This document shows positions 1 to 11,479 of a stretch of 64,000 nucleotides of DNA, piece by piece. Source of the DNA: Lactifluus volemus (lineage: Eukaryota > Basidiomycota > Agaricomycetes > Russulales > Russulaceae). Location: NCBI GenBank assembly GCA_022376515.1, contig WTXI01000006.1, positions 682,001 through 746,000 on the forward strand, in the 5' to 3' direction. The first letter of the stretch is position 1; the number at the start of each line of letters is the position of its first letter. Under the pieces are notes generated by a model. The model was not told the origin of the DNA. It searched no databases and was given only the letters and a program-made list of their open reading frames with translations. The translations under genes and the position numbers were made by a program.

Positions 1-3000
1 TATAGGTTTGATGACTTCAAAGTCCTTGATCGATGTCGGCGTGGCGCGCGAGAGGGGAGTAGCCGAAGGAAGACGAGGTGAGGTTGGTCCGGCAGATATG
101 GGCAGAGTCACTGGGCTAAGAACCGGATTGATGGTAGAGTGGCGACGGTGCGAGCGACGAACCCCCGGTAGGTCCGATGGCGAATTCAGAGGAGACAGCT
201 GTTGGGCGGCGTCCAAATTCTGAGCGGATTTTCGAGGACGTACAGTCTTCAAGATGCTATCGTTCAAATCCATAAGAGGTGGATTGCAGCTATCTGGAGT
301 GTCAGACGCAATGATTGGAGCGGCTAGCGCCAGAGGAGATGATACGGAGGACGGGGTGGATGAACGCGTTTGCAACGATAGACCTTGCCATACATATGGC
401 ACAGGTGGCAGAGGTTGCGGAGCAGATGAAATAACGGAGAACACCTTCTCTGTCGAAGGGCCGGCAGGAATAGGTGGGGTGGAGGCCAAGGGTGTTGGAT
501 CTGGGGAGGCACCACTTCCACCTCCACCAAAAGCATACTCAGAGGTGGTACTAGACCGGTCGTCATCTGCCTGTAGATGGGGCTCGTAGCACTCTGCGGC
601 TTCACCAGCTGGCTCTTCGTCACTGTCACTGTCTTCGTCATCGTCTTCATCGGCCAGGGCCTGCGAGACGCGTTCTTCCCATTCTTGTCGTACCTTCTCG
701 GAATACCTGATAGTATTTTGTAAACGTACGACAGTGTCGATCTTCTGCCGCATCACCCGTTCCGTATCCTGTGCTAGTTGTCCGAGACCGCTATCTGAAG
801 TTGTAGGCTTCAACCAATTCCGGATTTGGGTAATCTTCCTCTCTGAGCTGGGCGACAAAAGGCGCTGTCGCTCAATCGGCTCCTTGGCCTCGTCTTCTTT
901 CATTGCAGGGACGGAAATCTCGAGCGCAACTTGAAGGGTATCGTCAAGTTGTTCCAATAGACGGCGTTGCATCTTCTTGACTCCAAAGCGCTGCATCCTA
1001 TTGATGCGAAAGAGCTGTAAAGGCGAGGAGGAAATAGGAGAACTCGATGGTGAAAGAATGGGAAGTCCACGATACTCAGGTGGCGTCACTGGGGACGAGC
1101 GGTCCATGGTGGTGGAGATGTCGCGAATGGTGTTGCGCAATTCCGATATGGACTCGTTACACTCGCCAATCTCCGCCTCCAAGCGGTGAGTTTCACTGCA
1201 GGTCTCGTTGTGCTTCTCAAAGTACCACTGCGGGATGCTGTTCTCGCAAATGCGACATAAGATCGGCGAAATATTGATAGGTCGTGCAAAGGGTAAGGGC
1301 ATTGGAGGATCGTCATGCTGGTCTTCAGGCGAGCGCTCAACAGAGGAAGCACTAGGATGTTGCGCATCGCCATCGTCCTCGACATAGATTGAAGGTTGCA
1401 GGTACTCAGGGGAACCACAGGGTTTGATCACCCACATGGTATGAGAAGGTAGTCCCACATCCCTATCGGCCATTATCATGCCTTTCCCTTCCATTAATTG
1501 ATAGAGCATGCTGTTTGGGTCTTCCCGGTCGTCGAAGGGCTCTATCCGGAGATAGAATCGAACCTCCACGGTGTGCGAGTCGTCATCTCGCAATGTCTGC
1601 GTCGCGACCTGAAACACCGATGCGTCCTGAGGAGCGAGTAGTTTAGAGATTCGTGCACCCCGTAGACCGTCAGGGTCCGTCCTGGAATTGTTAGTAGGGT
1701 GCAGGCTAGGCGGGTAAAAATGGATGACGTACCCAACGACAACTCCCCATGCATAGTTAGCCCACATGATATGGTCTCCGTCCAGGTTGAGCTCCATCAC
1801 AATGTTACGATGTTGGGCCGTCTCAGCCTGCAGTCGTAATCTCTCTGTCGCTAAAACTCGCGCCGACTCAGCCGTATCTAAAGTTTTCGATGAAGAGTTC
1901 CTCGATGGCTCAGGCGGCGCCATGGACGATAACTGAATTTCATCTCGTGGTCGCTTGCCTTGACTGGCAGGGCGCGATAAGCGTAAACGAGGGTCCTCCT
2001 CAGGGAGGAGGCGAGGTGTCGGCACAGGTGGAAGGACGTAATCGTCAACCGGCTTCATCACGAAGAGCAATGCCTCGTCTTGCTCGTCGTCGTTGTCGTC
2101 AAAGTTCCAAAATTGCTTTTCCGCTTCCCACCATTCGACAACGCGACTGAGGCTGGCAACTGCAAGGAGAACTTGCACATACCAGTTGCGGCCGTGCCAA
2201 TCTGGGTGGTCATCCCATGCTCTGCCAATCATTTGCACTCTCTGTACGAATGACTCGACGTTCTTGGGTTGCGAGGTCAGCTGAGCGATGGTCATATCAA
2301 CGATGTCGGTCGCGACTGCTATGAGGTCGTAGAGATTGTTCATGATGGGATCGACGGGATTGTCGATGAGGATGCGGGAAGAGCGGCGGTTGGCTGATGG
2401 AGCAGGATTGGAAAGAGACTCGGTGAAACTGGAATGATTGTTGTTCGGGGGGAGGGGCGAGCGGGATCGAGAAGTAGAACGGGAGCTATGGCCAGAGCGA
2501 GTAGTGCGTATGGGAATGTGGATGGAACGCGATAGACGGCGAGAGGCAATGCCTCCGGACGATCTGGACGAATTTGCGGCAGAGCTCTGTTTACGTGGAC
2601 TGGTAGCACCTTCTCCCGCTTGGGAAGATCCGGCCGCAGGGATAGGAGCGGGACCAGATGAATTAGTTGAAATTTTGTCTCCCCAGGAGAGGGTGGGTTG
2701 CCTGCGAAGGAGGCCGGGGCTAGAGGAAGATAGTGAGGCTGCAAAGAGCCCGGGAGAAGAAGAAGAATGTGTTAGAGTAGGTGGGTTGCCACAAGTGCCG
2801 CCTGGGGACGCACGTTGTCGGCTATGATTTCCTTCTAGCTCAGCCTCGTAACCACCATCAGAGCTAGCATCATCCGAGAGGAATGCAGAAGCAGACTTGA
2901 GTTCTGCCTGCTGGAGGGCGAATGCCTCGCGAAGAAAGTCAGGATCGGGAGATAGTTGATCACGTTCTCTCTCCCGCTCGCGGTTCTCCCGTTCGAGCTC

Positions 3001-3276
3001 CCGTTCGAGCTCGCCCTCACGTAGTCTCTCTTCAAAGAAGGAAGTGATGGAATTCGTGACACGTTGAAGCTCCTTGTCGCACTCTTGCTTAGCGGCCTTG
3101 AGGCGTCTGGTTACATGTCGACGGACGAAAGGCATGGAGACGGTGTTTGACCCGGAGCCATGAGTACTACCCGAGCTGACAGAGGGAGCAACTACAGGTG
3201 GAAGGGCGGACTCTGGGGGAAAAACGAGTGGGCTTGGGGGTTGGCGGCGAGGATGCAAAGGCTCGGACATGAGCAT
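1..3276 (-). CDS. RIM15: RIM15/cek1-like AGC protein kinase, N-terminal part (cut by window edge)
   Basis: A minus-strand reading frame stays open from the ATG at 3276 to base 1, about 1,075 residues after splicing. In order it shows a Ser/Pro-rich low-complexity start, a charged ERE-rich coiled segment, a PAS domain (about residues 465-570, with a DSHTVEVRF-like motif), a zinc finger of the form C-x2-C-x11-H-x3-C near residues 657-676, an acidic stretch, and finally SIKDFEVIKPI at bases 1-30, the start of the catalytic domain. PAS, then zinc finger, then split kinase is the order in yeast Rim15 and fission yeast Cek1, which act in nutrient signalling and entry into quiescence. A 51-bp intron at 1682-1732 (GTACGT to CAG, branch-like CTAAC) lies inside the PAS domain and has no stop codon. 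Kinase and response-regulator parts lie outside the window. A second in-frame ATG is at 3270. Confidence 0.9.
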   Translation of the reverse strand, partial: MLMSEPLHPRRQPPSPLVFPPESALPPVVAPSVSSGSTHGSGSNTVSMPFVRRHVTRRLKAAKQECDKELQRVTNSITSFFEERLREGELERELERENRERERERDQLSPDPDFLREAFALQQAELKSASAFLSDDASSDGGYEAELEGNHSRQRASPGGTCGNPPTLTHSSSSPGLFAASLSSSSPGLLRRQPTLSWGDKISTNSSGPAPIPAAGSSQAGEGATSPRKQSSAANSSRSSGGIASRRLSRSIHIPIRTTRSGHSSRSTSRSRSPLPPNNNHSSFTESLSNPAPSANRRSSRILIDNPVDPIMNNLYDLIAVATDIVDMTIAQLTSQPKNVESFVQRVQMIGRAWDDHPDWHGRNWYVQVLLAVASLSRVVEWWEAEKQFWNFDDNDDEQDEALLFVMKPVDDYVLPPVPTPRLLPEEDPRLRLSRPASQGKRPRDEIQLSSMAPPEPSRNSSSKTLDTAESARVLATERLRLQAETAQHRNIVMELNLDGDHIMWANYAWGVVVGYVIHFYPPSLHPTNNSRTDPDGLRGARISKLLAPQDASVFQVATQTLRDDDSHTVEVRFYLRIEPFDDREDPNSMLYQLMEGKGMIMADRDVGLPSHTMWVIKPCGSPEYLQPSIYVEDDGDAQHPSASSVERSPEDQHDDPPMPLPFARPINISPILCRICENSIPQWYFEKHNETCSETHRLEAEIGECNESISELRNTIRDISTTMDRSSPVTPPEYRGLPILSPSSSPISSSPLQLFRINRMQRFGVKKMQRRLLEQLDDTLQVALEISVPAMKEDEAKEPIERQRLLSPSSERKITQIRNWLKPTTSDSGLGQLAQDTERVMRQKIDTVVRLQNTIRYSEKVRQEWEERVSQALADEDDDEDSDSDEEPAGEAAECYEPHLQADDDRSSTTSEYAFGGGGSGASPDPTPLASTPPIPAGPSTEKVFSVISSAPQPLPPVPYVWQGLSLQTRSSTPSSVSSPLALAAPIIASDTPDSCNPPLMDLNDSILKTVRPRKSAQNLDAAQQLSPLNSPSDLPGVRRSHRRHSTINPVLSPVTLPISAGPTSPRLPSATPLSRATPTSIKDFEVIKPI

Positions 3277-3486
3277 GAGCGACGAAGGGTCGCACACCCC
3301 AATGAAAGGGGGAAGTGAGAGAGGAGAACAGAGTGAAAGAAAAGGGTCGAGTGAAAACTCGAAAAGAAGAGGGAAAAGAATTGAATGGAGGAAAGGCAAG
3401 CAAGGCAAGGCAGGTACCAGTGTGGCCCGCCCTCTCAAAAGTCAGTTTAGTCACGGCCTGTCCCGGGTCCTCTCCCTCCCTCAATC
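3277..3486. promoter_or_regulatory. Shared promoter region of RIM15 and the mitochondrial S18 gene
   Basis: This 210-bp gap separates two divergent start codons. The strand facing the S18 gene is rich in CT runs near 3470-3510, typical of fungal core promoters. I see no clear TATA box or known operator. Confidence 0.45.
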
Positions 3487-4221
3487 ATGTTATTCCTCTC
3501 TCTCCGTCGCCTTTCATCTCCCTTACCCCCTACATTTATACAATCTGCTTCCTATGTCACTTCTCGAAAAAACCGTGCCATTCCAAAAGCTACCGATGAA
3601 CCCACTCGCGATGATACCCAAGTTAATGATTCAACTCAGGTAGCAAGTAACGCCGGCATGGATCAACTTACCAACATCCTCGACAATGCCAGCTCGTCAG
3701 GATCTCCACAGTCCAACACATTTAATGGTTAGTTGCTCGCTCATCCGCATAACTCTCTTCAACTCAAATTTTCTTGGCGTCGATAGTTGGCCCAAAGTAT
3801 GAACGCACCCGCAGGGGAAGGCTCCCCAAAGACCAGCGTGTATGTTCCCGAGCAACACCCAACTTCCGTATTTTTCGAGTACTTATCGCTATCGATATAG
3901 TTCTTGAAACCTACAGACCTTCTCCCCCGCGAAGACCCTTTCCGCCGCAAGCGTGCCTTGCTCGGTCCAGGAGCTGCCGAGTCGCGTCGTAACGACTGGT
4001 TCTACCAACTAGATATCGATCCTCTTTACGAAGCTATAAACCCTCGGCTGCTGTCTTACTTCGTCACCGACATGGGCAAGGTGAAAAATCGTGCGGAAAC
4101 TAAGTTAACGTGGCGCAATCAGCGTCGCCTCACCAAAGCGATTCGCAGAGCCAAGATGATGGGTGTCATGCCTATCCTCAATAAGCAGATATCGTCGTAT
4201 TTTAGGGATACTGCATGGTGA
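3487..4221 (+). CDS. RSM18: Mitochondrial small-subunit ribosomal protein bS18m
   Basis: Three exons (3487-3727, 3787-3839, 3901-4221) give 204 residues. Introns begin GTTAGT and GTATGT and end in TAG. The C-terminal half carries the S18 signature: a stretch on a flexible NPRLLSYFVTDMGKV segment, then R-AET-LTWRNQRRL and AIRRAKMMGVMPIL, the rRNA-binding helices of bacterial-type S18. The N-terminus is rich in Leu, Arg and Ser without acidic residues until about residue 37, as expected for a mitochondrial import signal. The protein should sit in the small subunit of the mitoribosome. It is divergent from RIM15. Confidence 0.9.
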
Positions 4222-5055
4222 TACAGTTCTGTGTGAACTGGCCTTTCCTCAAAGAAAACAGTGTCGTTCCCCAAGCCGCTTTCGCCAAGAGCCACAGGTC
4301 AGGTACATCCGTGCCTCTTACGGATCCAACTTCCACACGTGTCCCCTCAAAAAAAAAATTCATCGTTCGCTCGGGAACTATTAAAGTATGGGTTACGCCC
4401 GTATCGGCCTCGGTCAACACCGCGAGATCCCATCAACACACGGTTTTAGATTTGGACGGTTTTCATCACGCCCGCGGGTCGGATGACGGATACCATTTTC
4501 ATTGCAGGGTTGCCATTACTTTGTTTCAATTATTAGATTATTGCTGTTGGAATGAATAAAAACATGAATTGACAAATAGGGACGCCAGGGCCGGGATATG
4601 GTTTGATCCCGTGAGCTTAACTTAACAAGTGGCCAGTGTGTGGAGACGGATACTCAGCTGACACCAAGAACCCCACCTTCATTTACGGTCCTCTTTGAGT
4701 GACGATGCTTTGTGAACCTGTTATAAGGGCTAGGGTTGTGGCTCAAGTCCTTGTGAATATCACCCCTGCCACGCGTACAATGACTTCTCTCAGCTTCAAC
4801 ACCCACCCATTACCGTTAAAAAGAGTAAAGCGTGGATTGTGACCTAAACGTGCACATGGATCATGCGTCATCACTTGGCGTTATCTAAAGGGCTGAGCCC
4901 GTTCAATCGACAGGCTGTCCAATCCTGAGAACTTTAACGGCCGATAAGAGTGGAGGCACGCATCAGGTGAGGCGTCTGAGGACATATCCGGAAATTTAGA
5001 AGAGATGTTACTCAAGAGGTTACGGAAAGACAGTGATGGCCAGATCAATCCAAGC
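4222..5055. other. Intergenic gap between convergent genes
   Basis: This 834-bp gap lies between the 3' ends of RSM18 and RPN11. Short open frames at 4215-4559 have no coding character. I see no tRNA, repeat or recognisable gene. Confidence 0.5.
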
Positions 5056-6250
5056 TCACAACTCCGCGAGGAGCATGGTCCCCAAATTTTGGACCACCTG
5101 ATCTCCCATGGCTTGCTCCACCGCTTCTTCTAAGTGCCGTTTTGGATCCTGCTTTCCGACGTGCCTTGTCTTGAGTTGTTCTGCCGTCAGTGTCGCTTCT
5201 TCTTGTAAAGACTTGTTATACGCTCCCGAGAGAGCGAGCATTGACTAGCATCCGCGGGCGGTGGTCACGAGGCGCGTCCAAAATGGATCTAGACTAAGGC
5301 ACGCACCTTGATTGCCTTCTCATTATTCTCTCTGTGCACCTTGAAGTCACGCAGTTTTAATCCTTCCGTCCAGTTCCTTTTGTGCAGATTCATAAGCATG
5401 GCTTGCTCAAGCTCTGTCTTGCGATAATTGACAGCTATTGAGTAATAGTGTCGATTCAAGCCGTGGATTAACGCTTGAATTGAAGGCTTATTAATATGCC
5501 CGATGTTTGATGTCGTCTGACGAGGTTCCTGGCCGGACAAGACTGACTGTGGTGTAATAGTTCGGAAAGCATCGATCACGACCTTTCCCTTGACTGATTG
5601 AATAGGGTCAACGACAACAGCGACGGATCGGGAATCGAGCGATTCGAACGACTGTACGACGATCAGACTCCAAACTGGTAAGAAAGGAAAACGCACACCT
5701 GTTGCGTCTGCACATCAACACTCGAAAGCCAGCACCCAAAACCTGGATGTGAATGATACCAGCCAACGACCATTTCTGGTCTAGTGCGAAGATCAGAAGC
5801 GCCGCAAACCAGAGGTGGAATAAGAAAACTAACCTGCCAGTCTGTTTGAGCATATCAACCATCTTTGTTTGAAAGACGTGATCAACAGATTCCACAGAGA
5901 CAGTTGTGCCTGATTGAGGCATTGCAAACACATCAATTACTTGAACAGTATACTCGTCAACAAATTCTCCGAGCATTAGACCCATAACCTCCATTGGAAC
6001 ACCTGCTCGACCGTGCTTCAACATCTGGGAGCACGATCAGTCCTGGAAAAACGTGTACATGTGGAGACTAACCTTCAAAAGAGCAAGCGAAGATATATGT
6101 ATAACTTCGCCACTACGGAGAGCGCGTTGGCAAGAGGATGAGGTTGTGGGGAAGCACACACTTGTCTGGCACAGTAGGCTCTTGAGGGGGACCTGCACCC
6201 TGATTTCCCCGAACAGCTTGTGCTAGCATACGCTCGAAACTCGCGTCCAT
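5056..6250 (-). CDS. RPN11: 26S proteasome regulatory subunit RPN11 (JAMM deubiquitinase)
   Basis: Six exons read on the minus strand give a protein of about 310 residues, the usual RPN11 length. It starts [11 protein letters not shown] and includes [20 protein letters not shown] and the zinc-protease JAMM motif [14 protein letters not shown], in which both His and the Asp bind the catalytic zinc. [23 protein letters not shown] and [10 protein letters not shown] follow, all hallmarks of the family. RPN11 sits in the proteasome lid, pairs with RPN8, and removes ubiquitin chains from committed substrates. The introns are short (about 45-65 bp), and the last one lies just before the C-terminal helix segment starting [11 protein letters not shown]. 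No damage is seen. I found no clear Rpn4-type PACE box in the 108-bp upstream gap. Confidence 0.96.
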
Positions 6251-6358
6251 GATCAATGATGGTGTCTGAAGGTGACGCGTCCTGTCCGTGTCCGAGACGC
6301 ATTTATTTGGCTTTGTTAATAATCTGCTAGGTAGCCGGGCCGTAATTGCCGGTGCACC
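6251..6358. promoter_or_regulatory. Divergent promoter between RPN11 and the 6.4-8.2 kb gene
   Basis: The two start codons are only 108 bp apart, so the genes must share a compact promoter. A T-rich patch (6300-6325) is the only visible feature. Confidence 0.4.
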
Positions 6359-8194
6359 ATGTCCACAAGCGAACTCACGAATGCGCTGAACCCATTTATT
6401 GGACAGCAAAGACTGTCCCATTATTCACCAGGCCAACATCCTTATACCAGCAACCAACCCTTTCACACCCCTCCACCACAATCTTCCTTTACTCCTCATC
6501 GCAGTGAGTTGGAGTATGCGATCTCAGAACCATCTCAACCTCCTAGGTATCATTCTTCTTATCTTGTTCATATGATCAGACCTCACTGTAGCAACGTAGA
6601 CCTAGGGCTGAACCAGCTCATACGGTACATGAATTGATCCGTGCACTAAATGTTACGCGCGAGGCGCAGGAGAACGAGAACAAGCGAAGAGCAGCATGGG
6701 AGCGAGAACTCGAGGCTAAGTATCTACAACGACAAGCGGAGATGGAGACCCAATTGGCTGAGATGAAGCGCGAAATAGCCTATCTCAAGGCGTCCGTCGC
6801 CTCGTTTACTTGCCAACATCCTGAGGGTATGGTACAAGCTAGTGGCTCTGGTTGCTTGCCTGACGGACCTGGCTCACCTTCTCTGGCCATGACCCCCGCC
6901 GGATCTAGCACGGAGAAACTACCTCCTGTCCCACATGGAAAGGAGGTATCTGGGAAATTGCAAAAGCACAGCATGTTGCTCGATTCCCCATCTCTATCTG
7001 CATCTTCTGGCCCATCGAACAGGAAGAGGCCCACTTCTCCCCTCCTCCACAGAGAGAGCGATTCAGGCGACTCCGGGAGTGAAGCATCCCAATTATCTTC
7101 CGGAAAGAGGCCACAGAAGCGGATCAACAATCATGACAAAACATGTTACACCATCCAGGTATTTTCTTTCACACAACTAGCTATGGTTCCTGAGACACCC
7201 CGCAGACTGCAATGCGGAGACATATTCATCGTACCTTGGGGGTTGGCACCGAAGATGAGCTACCCCCAAGTCACCGCGAAGGGTTGCCGTTGAGTGACAG
7301 CGAGCCTGTCCGCTTCGTCTGGGAGAAGACCATTAAACAGTCGAAGCACAACGCTATGATGAAAGATCGCGTCCTAGCTGATCTAACGGCCAGTCGTAGA
7401 ATTTACGAGCATGTCCCAGATGCGGACTTCACACTCAAGGCCGTCTCCTCCGCTTTCGACCAAGCCTTCTCGACATTTCGCCAGAAGTACAAGGCTCAAA
7501 CTGACCCAGTTGTCTTACTGACGGTGAAGACAAGGGAAGAGCAGAAGGCAATGAAATCACGCCGCTTGCACCGTAAGAAACTCGTGGGTGTCACTTTTTT
7601 CTGTCATAACAGCCAATTGACATCTGTGGTGGCCTCCAGAAGCGAGAGCAACGGATAAGCATACGGGATAAGACGCCAGCCTTTGCTCACGCAACATTCA
7701 ATGGCGCCATGGAACTTGATTGCATGTCGTCTGAGGAGTCAGACGATGATACGAAGCAAGGCAATACGAAGGAAAAGGCACTCGTCGTACGAGGGATACC
7801 CTGGCGGAGCAACAGGTTGCTCAAGTTTTACTCCATTCTCGATGAGGATGATCGTTTGGACAAAAGCATGAAACCAAAGCGTGGCCTTGGACGGCGTGAC
7901 CGAAATGACGGCCCTCCCAAGGATTGCTTAACAATCCCACCGAAAGGGATCGCTAGTTGGATGATCAGCCGGCATTGGCTGCGCGATATGCATCCAGAAG
8001 TGCTCCAAGCGGTGCAGGAGCTCGTATATGATCCTCCAGACTTCGACTGGACGAAATTTGATGCCCTGGGTTATGAAAGTAATGAAGAACGCGTTGCTAC
8101 TGTACGACACGATACGCAATTTGCGTCGCATTCGCCTGCATTTCCGAGTTGTACTACTAGCTATGCTCTTGTAGATGCGTTGGCTCCGACATGA
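6359..8194 (+). CDS. Unrecognised Agaricomycete-type protein with a coiled coil
   Basis: About four exons join in one frame. Introns are at about 6545-6600, 7160-7206 and 7586-7641, all GT-AG. The product is Pro/Ser-rich at the start and then has a charged coiled coil (AQENENKRRAAWERELEAK and following). A Ser-rich acidic linker with a basic KRPQKR patch follows; the C-terminal part includes the motifs RGIPWRSNRLL, KPKRGLGRR and PPKGIASWMISRHWL. I cannot assign a domain. From memory, uncharacterised mushroom proteins have similar C-termini, often in several copies per genome, but that is recall and was not searched. The basic patch would fit a nuclear protein (inference). The neighbour on the right is an HNH relic, so a mobile or rapidly evolving origin is possible. 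Confidence 0.6.
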
Positions 8195-8284
8195 TAACTG
8201 TCATAGACGTCGAACCGAAGGCATGGCCTCCATTGACAGCAATATAAGGATCTTATACATTCTTAAACCAGCCCTTAAATGGGT

Positions 8285-8620
8285 TTTTATTGGGTGACAA
8301 AAGTTCCTTGCCACAACTACACTCCCCTTGATATGACTACCTAAACGGCGTCACTCAAACACTCAACCTCTCCTCGCATCGGCTCCTCCATAGCGCCATC
8401 ACCCACACCTTTCACCTGTCGACGCGGGAAAGTACATTGACAAAATATTCGAGGACATGAATGAAATCGGGTGTACTTGCCGATGGCGGGTCGACAGACC
8501 TTGGCCGCTTCATGACGCATTCATTGGGTGGGTGGCACCATGGCACTACTCGTGATGAGGCTATTCGTGCGTGGTTCGATCGTTACAGCGGTGGTGCGCC
8601 TTCATCCAGGTGACGCGCGA
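8285..8620 (+). pseudogene. Decayed fragment of the HNH-endonuclease family (fourth copy)
   Basis: Translated pieces in different plus-strand frames match, in order, the C-terminal third of the HNH gene at 30.9-32.1 kb: RLLHSAITHTFHLS, then IDKIFEDMNEIG, then LADGGSTDLGRFMTHSLGGWHHGTTRDE. The intact copy has LLALHSAIAHILHLSG, YIDKLIIDMDEMGI and DDDGSTDFGRL--LALYGWHRGTSR. At least two frameshifts separate the pieces, and the HNH core is not present. It lies between the unrecognised gene and VPS52, on the opposite strand to the other copies. Confidence 0.65.
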
Positions 8621-9250
8621 ATCTAAGACCGGTGTCATAAAGAGGGTCTGGGCAAGCTTTTGGCATCTGATATGGGGCTCCTTTGCATCGTACCAGGTAG
8701 CTTACTCATGGGCACAAGACGACGCTATGCATCTATCTAGTCGTAAGTCATCGATTGGTTGTCTTTACATTGTTGCTAGAAAGATGGGTAATCAGAGCAC
8801 AAGTAAAAGTTAAATATAAATACATGCAACAGAAAAAATGGTGGATATAGTAAAAAGGACAGCACGCAGGTCGCCAGTGCAGTCAGGAATCGCTGCGACA
8901 AAGGGGTGACAAATAACGATACTCTACTTCCAACCTACCCCCTCCTGTAACTTGTATGCTGTGGGTCAGCTCAACTCCCTGCCCCCTCTCCCTCTCATAG
9001 GCAATTCCAAAAGCATCGTTAAAAAAGGCACGAAGGAAGTGGAATAGAGCGGAACTTAGTGATTGACATGTCCGAGTCCTCGACAACACACCAAGGTCAG
9101 CACAAGAACACCTCTGAATCGCTTGAGCATGAAAGATCTCTCGCGTAGATGATGCTGCTGGTCCTGTAAACTCATCTGCCAGTGGGACTGTGTCGTGTAA
9201 GCGTGCTCGTGTGCCGTGCCGCTACGTGTGAGCTCAGCGTTCAACCGTTT

Positions 9251-11479
9251 ATGTCAGTTAGCAGCCGGGTCAAAGAGTTCGTCGAACTCCATGACCAGGT
9301 TCAAGTACGCATGCTCTTCCTTGCCATTTTCAACATGCTCACAAGTTACAGACGAGCGCAACATTGCTGGACTCACTCGAGTCGTTCCTAGCTACATTCC
9401 AGAGTGACCTCTCTGTCGTCTCAGGCCAGATATCTGACCTACAGTCACGTAGCCTCGACATCGAGGGAAGACTGAAGAGCCGCAGGGTGCGTTTCACCCT
9501 CTCCTTCCGCATTTCGTTATCCAGACTCAGAGGCACCATATGGTGTCTATTGTAGAAAATGAAAAGCCGTTGGAGAGCCTCATCTCCGAACTTACGCTTC
9601 CACCGAATCTCGCCACTACAATATTGGATACCGACGTCGGAGAGCCATGGATCCACGTAATCACAGATTTTGAGCGGCGGCTTGAGGGACTCAAGGTGCG
9701 CGGGCGCGTGCGTGCTGCCAGGGACTTGAGTGAAGTCGCGGAGGGCTTAAGGATTGTGTACGGCCCTTCCTCAACGATGCAAATTCACTGATAATTCAAT
9801 CAAGATGGCCAATTTTTCAGGCGGCCACGAAACTGCGCGCTTTTTTCCTCGCTCTGCTACACCCCATCCGCGCCAGCATGACCACAAACATGCACATCGT
9901 GCAAACAACAGGTTTTCTCAAGTACCATTCTCTGTACGCGTTTTTGCTTCGACACGCCACCAATGTGGCCACGGAAGTACGAAAGGCTTACATCGCTACC
10001 GCACGCGTATATTACGAAACTGGATTTCGCCGGTACATGAGAAGTCTTGGTTGGATCAAGGTCAGTGAGCATGTATGCTAGTGTTGGGCTCCATGTGTGC
10101 TGAGAGGCATCACGTAGGCACGGACTGTTGAAAAAGACCTCGGATTAGTGTCGGGGTTGGATGGTCCAGAGAGGCAGACAGAGACCTATCTTGAGCGATT
10201 AAATTATGCCCGCATTGAGGGTCCTGGTGTCACATTGGCCTATATGGCTGATGACAAAACACATGTAATTATCCCGATGGCTAATCGTAAACCGTCTGAC
10301 GTTCTAACGGCTTCCCCATCACATACAACAGAAAGAAGATGTGGAAGCGCTTCTCCGGTCAGCAATGTTGGTTTTGATGGACAATGGAACCTCGGAATAT
10401 GCATTTGTCACTACCTTCTTCGCGCCCGCGCCAGTTCTGCCGCCTATTGACACGGTGCAAGTTGTCAGCAGCCACCTTTTTCACCGATGTCGCCAGCGGA
10501 TGGCCCTCTTTCAAGCCCCGCCACGGACTCGGTCCCAGCGACCGCGCGACCTCGAGATCGTACGGATAGCATATTCAGCAACGAAAGTCAACTCCCAGCG
10601 CCTCGACTCTCGAAAGAGGACCAGGCCTCCCTGCATGCCATCTGGAAGCAAATCATGGACCCCGCCTTGGAATACACAAAGGTGGGCCCGCTCCCTTACC
10701 GCGTGTATTATTGTCTAATGGCCAACGAACATAGACATTTGTGCAAGCTACATTGGAACCTCCGCTAGCTGTTATACCTCTCCTTACGATGATCCGGCTC
10801 ACCGAGGAGGTCATGAGCGAAGTACAGAAACGCGGCTGCCAACCACTGGAGACGTTCGTTTTTGGCCTCCGATTGCAGATGTGGCCGGTCTTCCAGAAAT
10901 CCATGACGGACCAAATAGAGGGCCTTAAAAAGGTGCGGAAGGCGCAGGAGGAGGATATTTCCGCCGTTCCACTGCGACAAGCGACGCCGCCGTCGTGACC
11001 GTGAGTTTGAAATCGCTTTTTCCGTGTGATCGATCGTGCAAGGATCGTTGAAGCTAAGCGTGTAGATCTGCAAGCGTTATATCATTCTATTTCTTTGCCT
11101 CGTCATGCTGACCGAGAGGAACGAGGAAACTATGATTTTCTCAAAGTGCGCCGTCAGCGTCGACCCGACTGGCGCCAGCGCTAATGTGCTCCTCACACAG
11201 TTTACTTCGTCTCCGGCAAGAGCTCACCAAATTGATCGAAACGCATACGGGCAGGCTTTCCGAAGGCTCTACTAGAGCAAAGGCCCGATCGGCGGTGTAT
11301 GAGGAACTCCTTCAAGGCTTAACGGTACGTCTCTCCATCGCATGACGGCATGACTACTTTTCCAACCTTTTTGATCCTGATAGCGCGCTTTCCGCGCCGC
11401 CCCAAATCATTTGAAGGCGCAAAGTGAACTCGTCTATTGGCGAGAGAAGGAAGAGGGTGCACGAAATCAGCCTCGATAG
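9251..11479 (+). CDS. VPS52: GARP/EARP tethering-complex subunit VPS52 (two apparent frame breaks)
   Basis: Exons carry family-typical blocks: VKEFVELHDQVQ, LDSLESFLATFQSDLSVVSGQ, ATTILDTDVGEPWI, VRAARDLSEVAEGLR, the long MTTNMHIVQT-to-YYETGFRRYMRSLGWIK block, MLVLMDNGTSEYAF, IPLLTMIRLTEEV, VFGLRLQMWPVFQKSM and the C-terminal LRQELTKLIE plus YWREKEEGA. VPS52 is a coiled-coil core subunit that tethers endosome-derived vesicles at the Golgi. Two places need one extra base to keep the frame, near 10,440-10,485 and 10,930-10,935 (the second should read like GxGGGYFRR). The ATG at 9251 is in frame but gives a shorter N-terminus than usual, so upstream exons may be missing. Part of this 5' region is duplicated at 12.3 kb. 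Confidence 0.88.

Noticed and set aside
4215..4559. Open frame of 114 codons downstream of RSM18
   Set aside because: It starts inside the RSM18 stop region, has no recognisable motif and its composition looks non-coding.
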